NCBI RefSeq assembly: GCF_008642275.1
Contig: NZ_CP029189.1
Coordinates: 6,120,001-6,184,000 of the forward strand
Origin: Streptomyces venezuelae
GTDB lineage: Bacteria; Actinomycetota; Actinomycetes; Streptomycetales; Streptomycetaceae
DNA length: 64,000 bases
Reading direction: 5' to 3'
Shown piece by piece: positions 10,442 to 18,351 of this stretch (positions are counted from its first letter, which is position 1; every line of letters starts with the position of its first letter). The notes below the pieces were generated by a model, which saw only the letters and a program-made list of their open reading frames with translations, did no database searches and was not told the origin of the DNA. Both the position numbers and the translations under genes were made by a program.

Positions 10442-10483
10442 GCGGCCCCCGTCCCTCCACCAGGAGGGACGGGGGCCGCTCGC
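10442..10483. terminator. strong bidirectional hairpin after gcl
   Basis: A perfect 18-bp stem (10442-10459 with 10466-10483) with a 6-base loop lies between the convergent gcl and methyltransferase-like genes. Confidence 0.88.
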
Positions 10484-10512
10484 GTGGTCCCCGCCGACCC
10501 CCCCGGCCGGCC

Positions 10513-11598
10513 CTACGGGGAACGCGGCTCGGGCAGGGGGACGGGGACGGCGCTCAGCGTCAGGGGGCCGTCCGCCGCGCCGACGGCGAACTCCACCGGT
10601 GCCTGCGGCTCCGGCGCGTGCGTCGCCACCCCGATGACCTCGTACGCCGTCGCGAAAGCCGTGTGCCGCAGCTCGTCGGAGGTGAGGAGGGCGCCGCCGC
10701 CGTCCAGGAGCGCGCCGCCGACGTCCTGGGCGAGCTCGGCGAGCAGGCCCGCGCGGACCACCGCCGGGTCGGGCACGTACACGTAGCGGCCCGGGGGGCG
10801 TACGGGCGGCTCGGGCAGGCCGCGTGCGGTGAGCGAGGCGCCGACGGGCAGCAGCGTGGCCCTGCGTACGGTGACGGGCGCGGGCTCCCCGTGCGGGCCG
10901 AACCACAGGACCAGCTCCTGGACCTCCCCGTCGTACGAGATCCACTCGGCCTCGGCGGCCCGCCCGAGATCCGGTACGGCACCGGGTGCGAGGCCGGGTG
11001 CGAGCCGGATCCAGCCGAGGCCGGTCGTGCGGACGCGCTCCAGCGCCCAGGAGAGCGGCGGACTCCACGACTCGGGGTCGTGTGCCCCGTCGGGCCCGGG
11101 ACGCCGCATCAGGTCGACGAAGACCGCCTCGCCCTGGCTGTCGAACGAGGCGGCGTCCTGGCGCTGGGGGAAGAGCATCGCCGCGTCCACGACCGGCGCG
11201 TTGGCCCCGGCGATCTCGACGGCCAGCGGATCGGGGTCGACGGCCGTGGTGTGGTGCGACCAGCTGAGCAGGTGGGCGTCCAGGCCGTTGCCCAGACCTA
11301 TCGCATCGATCAGCACCACACCGAACTCGGCCAGGACACGGTCCAGCTTGTAGTCGGCCACGGCCAGGTGGGAGGAGAGCTCGACGAGGTCGGGGGTGAG
11401 GTACAGCCGCGGGGCGAACTCCCCGAACTTCGCCGCGGCCTGCTCTCGCAGCCGCACCTGCTCCTCGGCCGCCGCCACCAGGGCCGCGGGCCGGCCGTGC
11501 CGCAGCGCCGGGTCCCCGGCCCGTTCCGCGTCCCCGAGGGCCGCCAGCAGGCTCTGCCCCTCGTCCGACAGCAGGGCGCGGAACACCTGAAGATCCAT
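10513..11598 (-). CDS. THUMP-like-domain methyltransferase family protein, degenerate
   Basis: The 361-residue product from the ATG at 11598 follows the streptomycete family with a SAM-methyltransferase fold and C-terminal THUMP-like domain: LYLTPDLVELSSHLAVADYK, then WSPPLSWALERVRTTGLGW, then AEAEWISYDGEVQELVLWF, and a C-terminal RYVYVPDPAVVRAGLLAELAQ. However, the expected cofactor loop (D-x-CCGIGGD type) reads LIDAIGLGNGLDAH, and the usual DPARR catalytic-type block reads DLMRRPGPDG. Activity may be lost or altered. No clear ribosome site is present. It is convergent with gcl. Substrate would be RNA by family analogy; that is inference. Confidence 0.72.
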   Translation of the reverse strand: MDLQVFRALLSDEGQSLLAALGDAERAGDPALRHGRPAALVAAAEEQVRLREQAAAKFGEFAPRLYLTPDLVELSSHLAVADYKLDRVLAEFGVVLIDAIGLGNGLDAHLLSWSHHTTAVDPDPLAVEIAGANAPVVDAAMLFPQRQDAASFDSQGEAVFVDLMRRPGPDGAHDPESWSPPLSWALERVRTTGLGWIRLAPGLAPGAVPDLGRAAEAEWISYDGEVQELVLWFGPHGEPAPVTVRRATLLPVGASLTARGLPEPPVRPPGRYVYVPDPAVVRAGLLAELAQDVGGALLDGGGALLTSDELRHTAFATAYEVIGVATHAPEPQAPVEFAVGAADGPLTLSAVPVPLPEPRSP

Positions 11599-11785
11599 TC
11601 GGCCAGTCAACCAGGCCCCCACCGGCACCGGAAGGCCCGGCCCGGCCGCGGCACGACCGGGCGCGTCCGTTCGGGGCCTCGCCCTGTGCGTCGGCCGCCA
11701 CCCGCCGGGGCGGTGCGGCCCGGCGCAGCACACTGGCCGGGTCTTCGCAGCGGCTGCGAAGGGCCGTGGAGAGCGAGGTGGCCGG

Positions 11786-13309
11786 GTGACGCGGGCTTCG
11801 GCGGGCGGACAGGGCGGACAGGGCGGGCAGGACGGCGGCGGTTTCGCCGGGGCCGATGCCGGGGCGGATGCCAGTGCCGATGTCGAGCGCGGGGGATACC
11901 GGCAGGAGCTGAAGCGCACGCTCGGCCCCTTCCAGGTGTTCGCGATCTCGTTCGCCTTCATCTCGGTGGCGGTCGGTGTCTTCGGGACCTACGACGAAGT
12001 GCTGCGAACCGCGGGACCGGTGGGGATCTGGCTCTGGCTCATCGCCGCGGTGGGACAGACCCTGGTGGCACTGGTCGTCGCCCAGTTCGCAGCCCGCATC
12101 CCGCTCAGCGGCTCCTCCTACCAGTGGGCCTCACGGCTGGCCAACACGAGAATCGGCTGGTGGTTCGGCTGGCTGACCTTCTGCTACCTGGCGATCGCCG
12201 TCGTGGCGATCGACAACGCGCTGGCCAGCCAGTCGTTCATGCCGCTCGTCGGCATCGCGGCGGACGAGGACACCGCCCGCGTGATCACGCTCGTGGTGCT
12301 GGCCGTCCAGGCCGTCGTCGCCATCGCCTCGACGCGCCTGGTCGGCTGGATCAACTCGGCGGCGGTGGGGCTGGAGGTGGCCCTCGTCGTGGTGGTGGCG
12401 ATCGCGCTCGTCATCGCCGTGCTGGTCACGGGCGACGGCTCGGCGGCCAACCTCACCTCGCGCGGGGTCACGGCGCACGCGCCCGACTACTTCGCCGTCG
12501 GCGGCGGGCTGATGCTGGCGATGATCATGGGTCTCGCCACCCTCGTGGGCTTCGACTCCGCCGCGAACCTGGCCGAGGAGGCCAAGGACCCCCACCGCAG
12601 CGTCCCGCGCGCGATCGTGGGGTCGGTCGTCGCCGCGGGAATCCTCGGCATGCTCTTCCTGATCGCGCTGACCGTCGCGATCCAGGACGTCCCCCGGATC
12701 AGTGCCGACGGGTCGCCGGTCGCGGCGATCATGCGCGAGAACCTCGGTCCGGCCGCGGAGAAGGTGCTGCTCGTCGCGATCTCGTTCGCGTTCTTCGGCG
12801 CCGGGATCGTGGTGATGGTCTCCTGCTCGCGCCTGGTCTACGCGATGTCGCGCGACGCACGCTTCCCCGCGCACCGGGTGATGCGGCGGGTGAACCCCCG
12901 TACGCGGACGCCGGTCCCGGCGACCCTGCTGATCCTCGCGCTCGGGTTCGTCCTGATGGTGGCGCTGCCCGGCGCCGCACTGCTGGAGCTGATCACGGCG
13001 TCGACGATCCTCCCGGCCGTCATCTACGGCGCGACGATCGTCCTCTACCTGGCCGTGCGCGGCCGCCTGGGCCGCCAGGAGGGCGCCTTCGACCTCGGAC
13101 GCCTGGAACTGCCGGTAGCGCTCTGCGCGCTGGCCTGGACCCTGCTCGCGCTGTTCGTCCTCGTGACGCCGCGCGAGGCGCTGGTCCCCGTCGTGGTCGT
13201 GGCCGGCCTGCTCCTCCTGGGAGGGCTGTTCTTCCTCGGCATGCTGATGTACGACCGCGCGGCGCTGGACACCGAACCCGGCGAGGACACCGTTGGGAAG
13301 GGCCCCTGA
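11786..13309 (+). CDS. APC-family amino acid permease
   Basis: The product is 507 residues from a GTG at 11786 with GGTGGCC-type purine sequence upstream. After a Gly/Ala-rich cytoplasmic tail of about 35 residues come roughly twelve hydrophobic segments, from FQVFAISFAFISVAVGVF to VVVVAGLLLLGGLFFLGMLMY. The consensus SSYQWASRLANTRIGWWFGW and LVGFDSAANLAEEAKDPHRSVPRA are typical of the amino acid/choline transporter branch. It imports amino acids, choline or a related amine with cation coupling. Nothing nearby sets the substrate. It is monocistronic and ends in a hairpin. Confidence 0.87.
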   Translation: MTRASAGGQGGQGGQDGGGFAGADAGADASADVERGGYRQELKRTLGPFQVFAISFAFISVAVGVFGTYDEVLRTAGPVGIWLWLIAAVGQTLVALVVAQFAARIPLSGSSYQWASRLANTRIGWWFGWLTFCYLAIAVVAIDNALASQSFMPLVGIAADEDTARVITLVVLAVQAVVAIASTRLVGWINSAAVGLEVALVVVVAIALVIAVLVTGDGSAANLTSRGVTAHAPDYFAVGGGLMLAMIMGLATLVGFDSAANLAEEAKDPHRSVPRAIVGSVVAAGILGMLFLIALTVAIQDVPRISADGSPVAAIMRENLGPAAEKVLLVAISFAFFGAGIVVMVSCSRLVYAMSRDARFPAHRVMRRVNPRTRTPVPATLLILALGFVLMVALPGAALLELITASTILPAVIYGATIVLYLAVRGRLGRQEGAFDLGRLELPVALCALAWTLLALFVLVTPREALVPVVVVAGLLLLGGLFFLGMLMYDRAALDTEPGEDTVGKGP

Positions 13310-13351
13310 GCAACGCTCAGGCCCCGGGCCCGGCAGGTGTGCGGACACGAC

Positions 13352-13391
13352 GAAGCGCCGGGTCACGGGAGTGTCCCTGACCCGGCGCTTC
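13352..13391. terminator. hairpin after APC permease
   Basis: GAAGCGCCGGGTCA and TGACCCGGCGCTTC (13352-13365 and 13378-13391) form a 14-bp stem, with a further GGGA/TCCC pair inside. It is close in sequence to the hairpin at 13575-13610. Confidence 0.82.
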
Positions 13392-13435
13392 GCCCGGGTG
13401 CCACCGCAGGGTGCGACCGCGGTCGTCGGAGGAGG

Positions 13436-13552
13436 TCAGAGCTCCTGGGACCAGTACTGATCCTTGAAATTGCCGCAGGGGTACTGGAACGGCACCGCGC
13501 CGTTGTCGCCGCCCTGGACGACGAGACTATGCGGCCGATAGGTGTGTTGCAT
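13436..13552 (-). pseudogene. C-terminal remnant of a secreted lectin-like protein
   Basis: A 38-residue frame from ATG 13552 ends at TGA 13436 and reads SLVVQGGDNGAVPFQY, then PCGNFKDQYWSQEL. The Q-G-G, Y-x-C and W pattern is that of a ricin-type beta-trefoil repeat at a protein C-terminus. No ribosome site or signal peptide exists, so this is a gene fragment. It is enclosed by two near-identical hairpins, as if the tail and terminator of a neighbouring gene had been left behind. Confidence 0.35.
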
Positions 13553-13574
13553 ACCGGTATGCCAGGAACGGCAA

Positions 13575-13610
13575 AGCGCCGAGTCACGGGACCGTCCGTG
13601 ACTCGGCGCT
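13575..13610. terminator. 15-bp hairpin resembling the one at 13352
   Basis: AGCGCCGAGTCACGG (13575-13589) pairs perfectly with 13596-13610 around a 6-base loop. Confidence 0.82.
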
Positions 13611-13956
13611 CTGGTTTGTTACCGCCCGACGGTGCGAGGCTGGCGCGACAGGACGTTCGCACCGCCGGGCGGAGTGTGTGGGGGAGGAGTTCTCCCGTTC
13701 CTGCAGGGGACTCTGTGCGTAGCCCCTGGAGGAAGAGGAGTGGCTGGGACCGTGGCGGGCGGGCGACGAGAACTCCGGCGTCGTCTCCCTCAGGTCAAGA
13801 GACGGGCCTCGGAACCCATTACCACCGCACTGGCTCGCACGCTCGCCACGGTCCTCGTCCTGCCCTCACCGTGTACCACCCCTCATCCGGGTCCACGGGT
13901 CGGGCTGAGCACCCGGGGCCTGACCTCCCGCCAGGCCCCCGGTACATCTGTGTGGC
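13611..13956. other. intergenic stretch before the catalase 3' end
   Basis: No gene is supported. GGGGCCTG at 13915-13922 pairs with CAGGCCCC at 13932-13939 and may terminate the catalase transcript. The rest has open frames of arginine- and proline-rich composition only. Confidence 0.5.
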
Positions 13957-15414
13957 TCAGGCGTCGCGCAGGGCGCGCACGGCCTCCTCGACGCGACGGC
14001 CGTAGTCGGCGTCGGCGGCGTGGAAGTGAGCCAGGTTCTTCTCGATGACGTCTTCGAGGGTGACCTGGGAGAGGCCGCCGGCGATGTTCGCCACCAGGCG
14101 CTGCTTCTCGGCCTCCGACATCAGGCGGTAGAGCTCACCGGCCTGGAAGAAGTCGTCGTCCTTGGTGTGGGCCGGGGCCTCGTGGGTGCCCGTGTAGCCG
14201 GAGACGGCCTTCGGGGCGCCCAGCGCCAGACCGGTCTCGGCCGGACCCTGGTACGAGTTGGGCTCGTAGTTCTTGTCGTGGCGCGAGCCGTTGCGCAGCG
14301 CCATGACACCGTCGCGGCCGTAGTTGTCGGCCTTCGTCGCCTTCGGGGCGTTGACCGGCAGCAGGGTGTGGTTCACACCGAGGCGGTAGCGCTGGGCGTC
14401 GGCGTACGCGAACAGACGGCCCTGGAGCATCTTGTCCGGCGAGGCGGTGATGCCCGGGACGAAGTTGTTCGGGGAGAAGGCGGACTGCTCGACCTCGGCG
14501 AAGACGTTGTCCGGGTTGCGGTCGAGGACCAGACGGCCCACGCGCTGCAGCGGGTAGTCGGCGTGCGGCCACACCTTGGTGAGGTCGAACGGGTTGAAGC
14601 GGTAGTCCGCGGCCTCGGCGGCCGGCATGATCTGCACGTACAGGGTCCACGAGGGGTTCACACCGCGCTCGATGGCCTGCAGCAGGTCGGTCTGGTGCGA
14701 GTTCGCGTCCTTGCCGACCAGCTCGGCGGCCTGCTCGCCCGAGAGGCTGCGGATGCCCTGGTTCGTCTTGAAGTGGTACTTGACGAAGAAGGCCTCGCCC
14801 TGCTCGTTCGTCCACTGGTACGTGTGGGAGCCATAGCCGTTCATGTGACGGTACGACGCCGGGATGCCGCGGTCACCCATGAGCCAGGTGATCTGGTGCG
14901 TCGCCTCGGGGGCGTGCGCCCAGAAGTCCCAGACGTTGTCCGGCTCCTGCTTGCCCGTGAAGGGGTCGCGCTTCTGGGAGTGGATGAAGTCGGGGAACTT
15001 GATCGGGTCCTTGATGAAGAACACCGGGGTGTTGTTGCCGACGAGGTCGTAGTTGCCCTCTTCGGTGTAGAACTTGAGGGCGAAGCCGCGGGGGTCGCGG
15101 ACCGCGTCCGCGCCGCCGAGCGAGTCGGCGACGGTGGAGAAGCGCAGGAAGGTCTCGGTCTTCTTGCCGACCGTGTTCAGGAACGCGGCGCTGGTGTAGG
15201 CGGTGACGTCGTCGGTCACCTCGAAGTAGCCGTACGCGGCCGAGCCGCGGGCGTGCACCACGCGCTCCGGGATGCGCTCGCGGTTGAAGCGGGCGAGCTT
15301 CTCCAGAAGCTGCTGGTCCTGGACCAGCAGCGGGCCACCGACGCCGGCGGTGGCGGAGTTCTGATTGTCGGCGACCGGGGCGCCGGACTCGGTCGTCAGC
15401 GTGCGCTTCGACAT
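13957..15414 (-). CDS. katA: monofunctional catalase, small-subunit clade
   Basis: The 485-residue haem enzyme dismutates H2O2. The distal His is in RIPERVVHARGSAAYG, the distal Asn in DLVGNNTPVFF, and the proximal haem Tyr in RLFAYADAQRYRLGVN. The order and length fit clade 3 catalases. AAGG lies before the ATG. Its promoter holds the same paired palindromes as gcl and hyi, so I infer it is part of the purine/glyoxylate regulon, where it would detoxify the H2O2 released by urate oxidase. It is transcribed on its own, facing away from glxR-hyi by position but on the same strand. Confidence 0.93.
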   Translation of the reverse strand: MSKRTLTTESGAPVADNQNSATAGVGGPLLVQDQQLLEKLARFNRERIPERVVHARGSAAYGYFEVTDDVTAYTSAAFLNTVGKKTETFLRFSTVADSLGGADAVRDPRGFALKFYTEEGNYDLVGNNTPVFFIKDPIKFPDFIHSQKRDPFTGKQEPDNVWDFWAHAPEATHQITWLMGDRGIPASYRHMNGYGSHTYQWTNEQGEAFFVKYHFKTNQGIRSLSGEQAAELVGKDANSHQTDLLQAIERGVNPSWTLYVQIMPAAEAADYRFNPFDLTKVWPHADYPLQRVGRLVLDRNPDNVFAEVEQSAFSPNNFVPGITASPDKMLQGRLFAYADAQRYRLGVNHTLLPVNAPKATKADNYGRDGVMALRNGSRHDKNYEPNSYQGPAETGLALGAPKAVSGYTGTHEAPAHTKDDDFFQAGELYRLMSEAEKQRLVANIAGGLSQVTLEDVIEKNLAHFHAADADYGRRVEEAVRALRDA

Positions 15415-15433
15415 GGTGACCTTCCGTACGGGG

Positions 15434-15500
15434 TAACTGCTGACGGAAAGCGTCTTCCGTCATGCGGAACAGCCTAAATTCGGCGAGAACTAAACGTCAA
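15434..15500 (-). promoter_or_regulatory. catalase promoter with AllR-type operators
   Basis: On the minus strand TTGACG (15495-15500), an 18-bp spacer and TAGGCT (15471-15476) form the promoter. Just downstream TTCCGTCATGCGGAA (15455-15469) is a perfect-arm palindrome. A weaker site with one clear CGGAA arm (15434-15448) lies with its centre 21 bp further on. Confidence 0.7.
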
Positions 15501-15625
15501 CAGTTTGTTGAACGAAGTTGAAGGGTGAGTGGTGATCCGGACGGCGCCGGCGCTTGGGCGCGACAGGACAGGTGTCAGCACCGGCGCCATCCGGAAACTC
15601 AGGTCCCCTTTAGGGGGGGGCGGGC

Positions 15626-16516
15626 TCAGATCTGAGCGCCGGAGAGGCGCTCGACGGCACGGAGCAGGGCCGAGTGGTCCAGGCCGCCGTCGCCCTGGGC
15701 GCGCAGCGAGGCGACCAGCTGGGCGACGACCGCGCCGACCGGGAGGGCCGCACCGACGTTGCGGGCGGCGTCGGTGACGATGCCCATGTCCTTGTGGTGC
15801 AGGTCGATCCGGAAACCGGGCTTGAAGTCGCGGTTCAGGAAGTTGTCCTTCTTGCGGGTCAGGACCGTGGAGCCGGCCAGACCGCCGTTGAGGACGTCCA
15901 GGGCGGCGGTGAGGTTCACGCCGGACTTCTCCAGGAAGACCACGGCCTCGGCGCACGCCTGGATGTTCACCGCGACGATGAGCTGGTTGGCGGCCTTCAC
16001 CGTCTGGCCGGAGCCGTGCGGACCGCACAGGACGATGACCTTGCCGAGGGCCTCCAGGACCGGCAGGGCCTCGTCGAAGTCGGCCTGCTCGCCACCCACC
16101 ATGATCGACAGGACGGCCTCGATGGCGCCGGCCTCGCCACCGGACACCGGGGCGTCGATGACGCGGATGCCCTTGGCGGCGGCGTTCTTCGCGAGGTCGA
16201 TCGAGGTCTGCGGGGTGATCGACGACATGTCGATGATCAGCGCACCGGACTTCGCGTTCTCCAGGATGCCGTTCTCACCGTAGGAGATGGCCTCGACCTG
16301 CGGGGAGGCGGGCACCATCGTGATGACGACGTCGGCGTCCTTGACGGCCTCGGCGATCGAGCCGGCCGCGGTGCCGCCGGCGGCGGCCAGACGGTCCAGC
16401 TTGTCCTGCTCCAGGGTGAAGCCGGTGACCGAGTAGCCGGCCTTCAGGAGGTTCTCGGCCATGGGGGAGCCCATGATTCCGAGACCGATCCAGGCAATCT
16501 TGGGGAGGGTGCTCAT
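15626..16516 (-). CDS. glxR: 2-hydroxy-3-oxopropionate (tartronate semialdehyde) reductase
   Basis: The 296-residue NAD(P)-dependent beta-hydroxyacid dehydrogenase begins with the Rossmann loop IAWIGLGIMGSPMAENLLKAG. The substrate loop is DAPVSGGEAGA near residue 123 and the catalytic Lys is in GSGQTVKAANQ near 171. It reduces tartronate semialdehyde, made by Gcl, to glycerate. AAGGA precedes the ATG at 16516. It lies 75 bp downstream of hyi on the same strand with no terminator between, so both are probably transcribed from the operator-bearing hyi promoter. Confidence 0.93.
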   Translation of the reverse strand: MSTLPKIAWIGLGIMGSPMAENLLKAGYSVTGFTLEQDKLDRLAAAGGTAAGSIAEAVKDADVVITMVPASPQVEAISYGENGILENAKSGALIIDMSSITPQTSIDLAKNAAAKGIRVIDAPVSGGEAGAIEAVLSIMVGGEQADFDEALPVLEALGKVIVLCGPHGSGQTVKAANQLIVAVNIQACAEAVVFLEKSGVNLTAALDVLNGGLAGSTVLTRKKDNFLNRDFKPGFRIDLHHKDMGIVTDAARNVGAALPVGAVVAQLVASLRAQGDGGLDHSALLRAVERLSGAQI

Positions 16517-16591
16517 GATGAGGGTCCTTCTCTTAATGCTTCGTACGAAAAGTGCGTGAGGTGCCTGGCTGATCGCCCGGACTTGGTCCGC

Positions 16592-17425
16592 CTACTTCGC
16601 GGCGCGGGCCCCGGCCGGCAGCCACGCGAAGGAGGCGGCGGCGTCGGCGGCCTTGTACTCCAGGCCTACGTAGCCCTCGTATCCGGCCTTCTTCAGCTGG
16701 TCGAGCAGCTCTTCGAGGGGCAGCTCACCGGTGCCGGGGGCACCGCGGCCCGGCTTGTCCGCGATCTGGACGTGCCCGGTCTTGGCGGCGTACTTTTCGA
16801 TGATTTCGGAGAGGTCCTCATCGTTCATCGCCAGGTGGTACAGGTCGAGCAGGAACTTGGCGTTGCCGAGGCCGGTGGCCTCGTTCACCTTGTCCACGAC
16901 CTCGATGCCGGCCGGCGCGCTCACCAGCGGGTAGAGCGGCGACTCGGGCTTGTTGAGGGTCTCGATCAGGAGGATCGCGCCGACGCGGTCCGCGGCCCGG
17001 GCCGCCACGACCAGGTTCTTCAGCGCGAGCTCGTCCTGAACGGCCGGCTCCACGCCTTCGACGCGGTTGCCGTACAGGGCGTTCAGCGCCTTGCAGCCCA
17101 CCGAGGCCGCGAAGTCCGCGGCCACGTTGATGTTGGCGTTGAAGCGCTCCGACTCCTCACCGGGTACCGAGACCGCGCCGCGGTCCGGGCCCGGCAGCTG
17201 GCCGGCGTAGAAGTTCAGTCCCACCAGCTGGGTGCCGGCGTCCTCAAGAGCCTTCTTGAGGGCGTCGAGCTCCGACTGTGCGGGGGTGGGGGTCTCGATC
17301 CAGGGCCACCACAGCTCGACCGCCGTGAAGCCCGCCGCGGCGGCGGCCGCGGGGCGCTCCAGGAGCGGGAGTTCCGTGAAGAGGATCGACAGGTTCACAT
17401 CGAAGCGCTGGTCCGTGTATCCCAT
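16592..17425 (-). CDS. hyi: hydroxypyruvate isomerase family (TIM barrel)
   Basis: The 277-residue sugar isomerase-fold protein interconverts hydroxypyruvate and tartronate semialdehyde. Metal-ligand blocks are LLIETLNKPESPLYPL, KFLLDLYHLAMNDEDL, GHVQIADKPGRGAPGTGEL and GYVGLEYKA. The ATG at 17425 follows AAGGAG at a rather long spacing of about 13; upstream codons are not family-like. It is first in the hyi-glxR unit and carries the clearest palindromic operators in the window. It is divergent from the thiamine-binding gene at 17551. Confidence 0.9.
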   Translation of the reverse strand: MGYTDQRFDVNLSILFTELPLLERPAAAAAAGFTAVELWWPWIETPTPAQSELDALKKALEDAGTQLVGLNFYAGQLPGPDRGAVSVPGEESERFNANINVAADFAASVGCKALNALYGNRVEGVEPAVQDELALKNLVVAARAADRVGAILLIETLNKPESPLYPLVSAPAGIEVVDKVNEATGLGNAKFLLDLYHLAMNDEDLSEIIEKYAAKTGHVQIADKPGRGAPGTGELPLEELLDQLKKAGYEGYVGLEYKAADAAASFAWLPAGARAAK

Positions 17426-17441
17426 GAGGGGTGTGCGCTCC

Positions 17442-17506
17442 TTCCGTATTGCGGAAGTTATTTTCTGCTTGATGGAAGACTGCATGGGGTTCCGCGTGGA
17501 TGTCAA
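17442..17506 (-). promoter_or_regulatory. hyi-glxR promoter with paired AllR-type operators
   Basis: Minus-strand TTGACA (17501-17506), an 18-bp spacer and CAGTCT (17477-17482) form the likely promoter. Downstream lie TTCTGCTTGATGGAA (17463-17477) and the nearly perfect TTCCGTATTGCGGAA (17442-17456). Centres are 21 bp apart, as at gcl. Confidence 0.72.
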
Positions 17507-17538
17507 GTGCGGACTCCCGGAAAATCCTGACCGCGGGG

Positions 17539-17544
17539 TAGCTT
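17539..17544 (+). promoter_or_regulatory. -10 element of a leaderless promoter
   Basis: TAGCTT is six bases before the GTG at 17551, exactly as before the AlkZ-like gene at 3885; no ribosome site is present. Confidence 0.5.
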
Positions 17545-17550
17545 GACGAC

Positions 17551-17802
17551 GTGCGATTGAGAGTGGAGTTCACGACCGAGCCCTTCGATCTGGAAGAGGC
17601 TCCTGCCCATGCCGTGGCGGCCCGCGAGGTCATCCAGAAGGCCCAGCTGGACGCGGTGGACGTCGGTCCGTTCGGCAACACCGCCGAGGGTGAGGCCGAC
17701 CGGGTGCTGGCCGCGGTGGGGGCGCTGCTGCGCGACTCCCTGGAGGCCGGCGCCACGCGTGTCTCGCTCCAGGTCAACGTGATCGGGGAGGAGGTGTCAT
17801 GA
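17551..17802 (+). CDS. thiamine-binding (MTH1187/YkoF-like) family protein
   Basis: The 83-residue protein has the ferredoxin-like pattern of the family: LRVEFTTEPFDLEEAPAHAV, then DAVDVGPFGNTAEGEADRVL, then LEAGATRVSLQVNVIGEE. Family members bind thiamine or a related pyrimidine and may act as carriers or sensors. The start is a GTG six bases from a -10 element. The stop overlaps the ATG of the next gene (ATGA), so the two are coupled. Gcl needs thiamine diphosphate, which could explain the location, but that is inference. Confidence 0.72.
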   Translation: MRLRVEFTTEPFDLEEAPAHAVAAREVIQKAQLDAVDVGPFGNTAEGEADRVLAAVGALLRDSLEAGATRVSLQVNVIGEEVS

Positions 17803-18197
17803 CCGAGCCCCGCGACCATCCCTTCGTCACCGCGGTCAAGCCGCTGGTGGACGCCATGGGCGGCGAGCTGATGGATCCCGCCCTGGCGCAGCCCGACGAC
17901 GTCGTCCTCGCCTGGGAGGGTCAGGACGTGCTGGCCGTGCGCCTGCCGCAGCTCTCGGACTCGCTGGATCACATCCTGGCCGCCCTGGAGCGCCGGTACG
18001 GCGTACCGTTGGCCCAGCTCGACCGGAAGACCAAGCAGGACGTCGTGCGGATACTGGAGGCGCGGGGCGCCTTCTCCGTGCGGCACGGCGTGGAAACGGT
18101 CGCGGGCGCCCTGGGCGTCAGCCGCTTCACCGTCTACAACTACCTGAACCGGGATGCGGGCGCCCCCAAGCGGACGGGCAGGGGCAGCCAGGAGTGA
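17799..18197 (+). CDS. helix-turn-helix regulator candidate for urate genes
   Basis: The 132-residue protein has an N-terminal region resembling a PAS-like or sensor helix bundle (FVTAVKPLVDAMGGELMDPA, then VLAWEGQDVLAVRLPQL). A C-terminal helix-turn-helix lies at about 98-122: FSVRHGVETVAGALGVSRFTVYNYLNRD. It overlaps the thiamine-binding gene and ends at a U-tailed terminator just before the uraD-uraH-uox promoter. Position suggests control of that operon, perhaps responding to a purine intermediate. I do not know a characterised homologue. Confidence 0.7.
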   Translation: MTEPRDHPFVTAVKPLVDAMGGELMDPALAQPDDVVLAWEGQDVLAVRLPQLSDSLDHILAALERRYGVPLAQLDRKTKQDVVRILEARGAFSVRHGVETVAGALGVSRFTVYNYLNRDAGAPKRTGRGSQE

Positions 18198-18221
18198 AGG
18201 CAGCCTGACCCACGGTGACGA

Positions 18222-18250
18222 GCCGCCGCCCAATTCACCCGGGCGGCGGC
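18222..18250 (+). terminator. intrinsic terminator with U-tract
   Basis: GCCGCCGCCC (18222-18231) pairs with GGGCGGCGGC (18241-18250) and is followed by TTTT. It separates the regulator gene from the uox operon promoter. Confidence 0.88.
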
Positions 18251-18279
18251 TTTTGTGTACGGGAAGTTTCAACAAAGTG

Positions 18280-18309
18280 TTGACGCCGTGTTGTCGAGGG
18301 CGTTAGCTA
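18280..18309 (+). promoter_or_regulatory. promoter of the uraD-uraH-uox operon
   Basis: TTGACG (18280-18285), an 18-bp spacer and TAGCTA (18304-18309) lie 43 bp before uraD. No TTCCG-N5-CGGAA pair is present here. TTTCAACAAAGTGTTGACG around the -35 region is an imperfect inverted repeat that recurs near the catalase and aceB promoters. Confidence 0.65.
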
Positions 18310-18351
18310 TGCGCAGCCCGTCAAAGCAACAACAGGCCACGGAGGCCTACC

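Noticed and set aside
13632..14048. Plus-strand frame of 138 codons before the catalase end
   Set aside because: It overlaps the catalase 3' end in antisense and has no motif or start signal.
15605..15630. Run of G after CCCTTTA as a regulatory palindrome
   Set aside because: A homopolymer with a short CCC partner; nothing supports a site.
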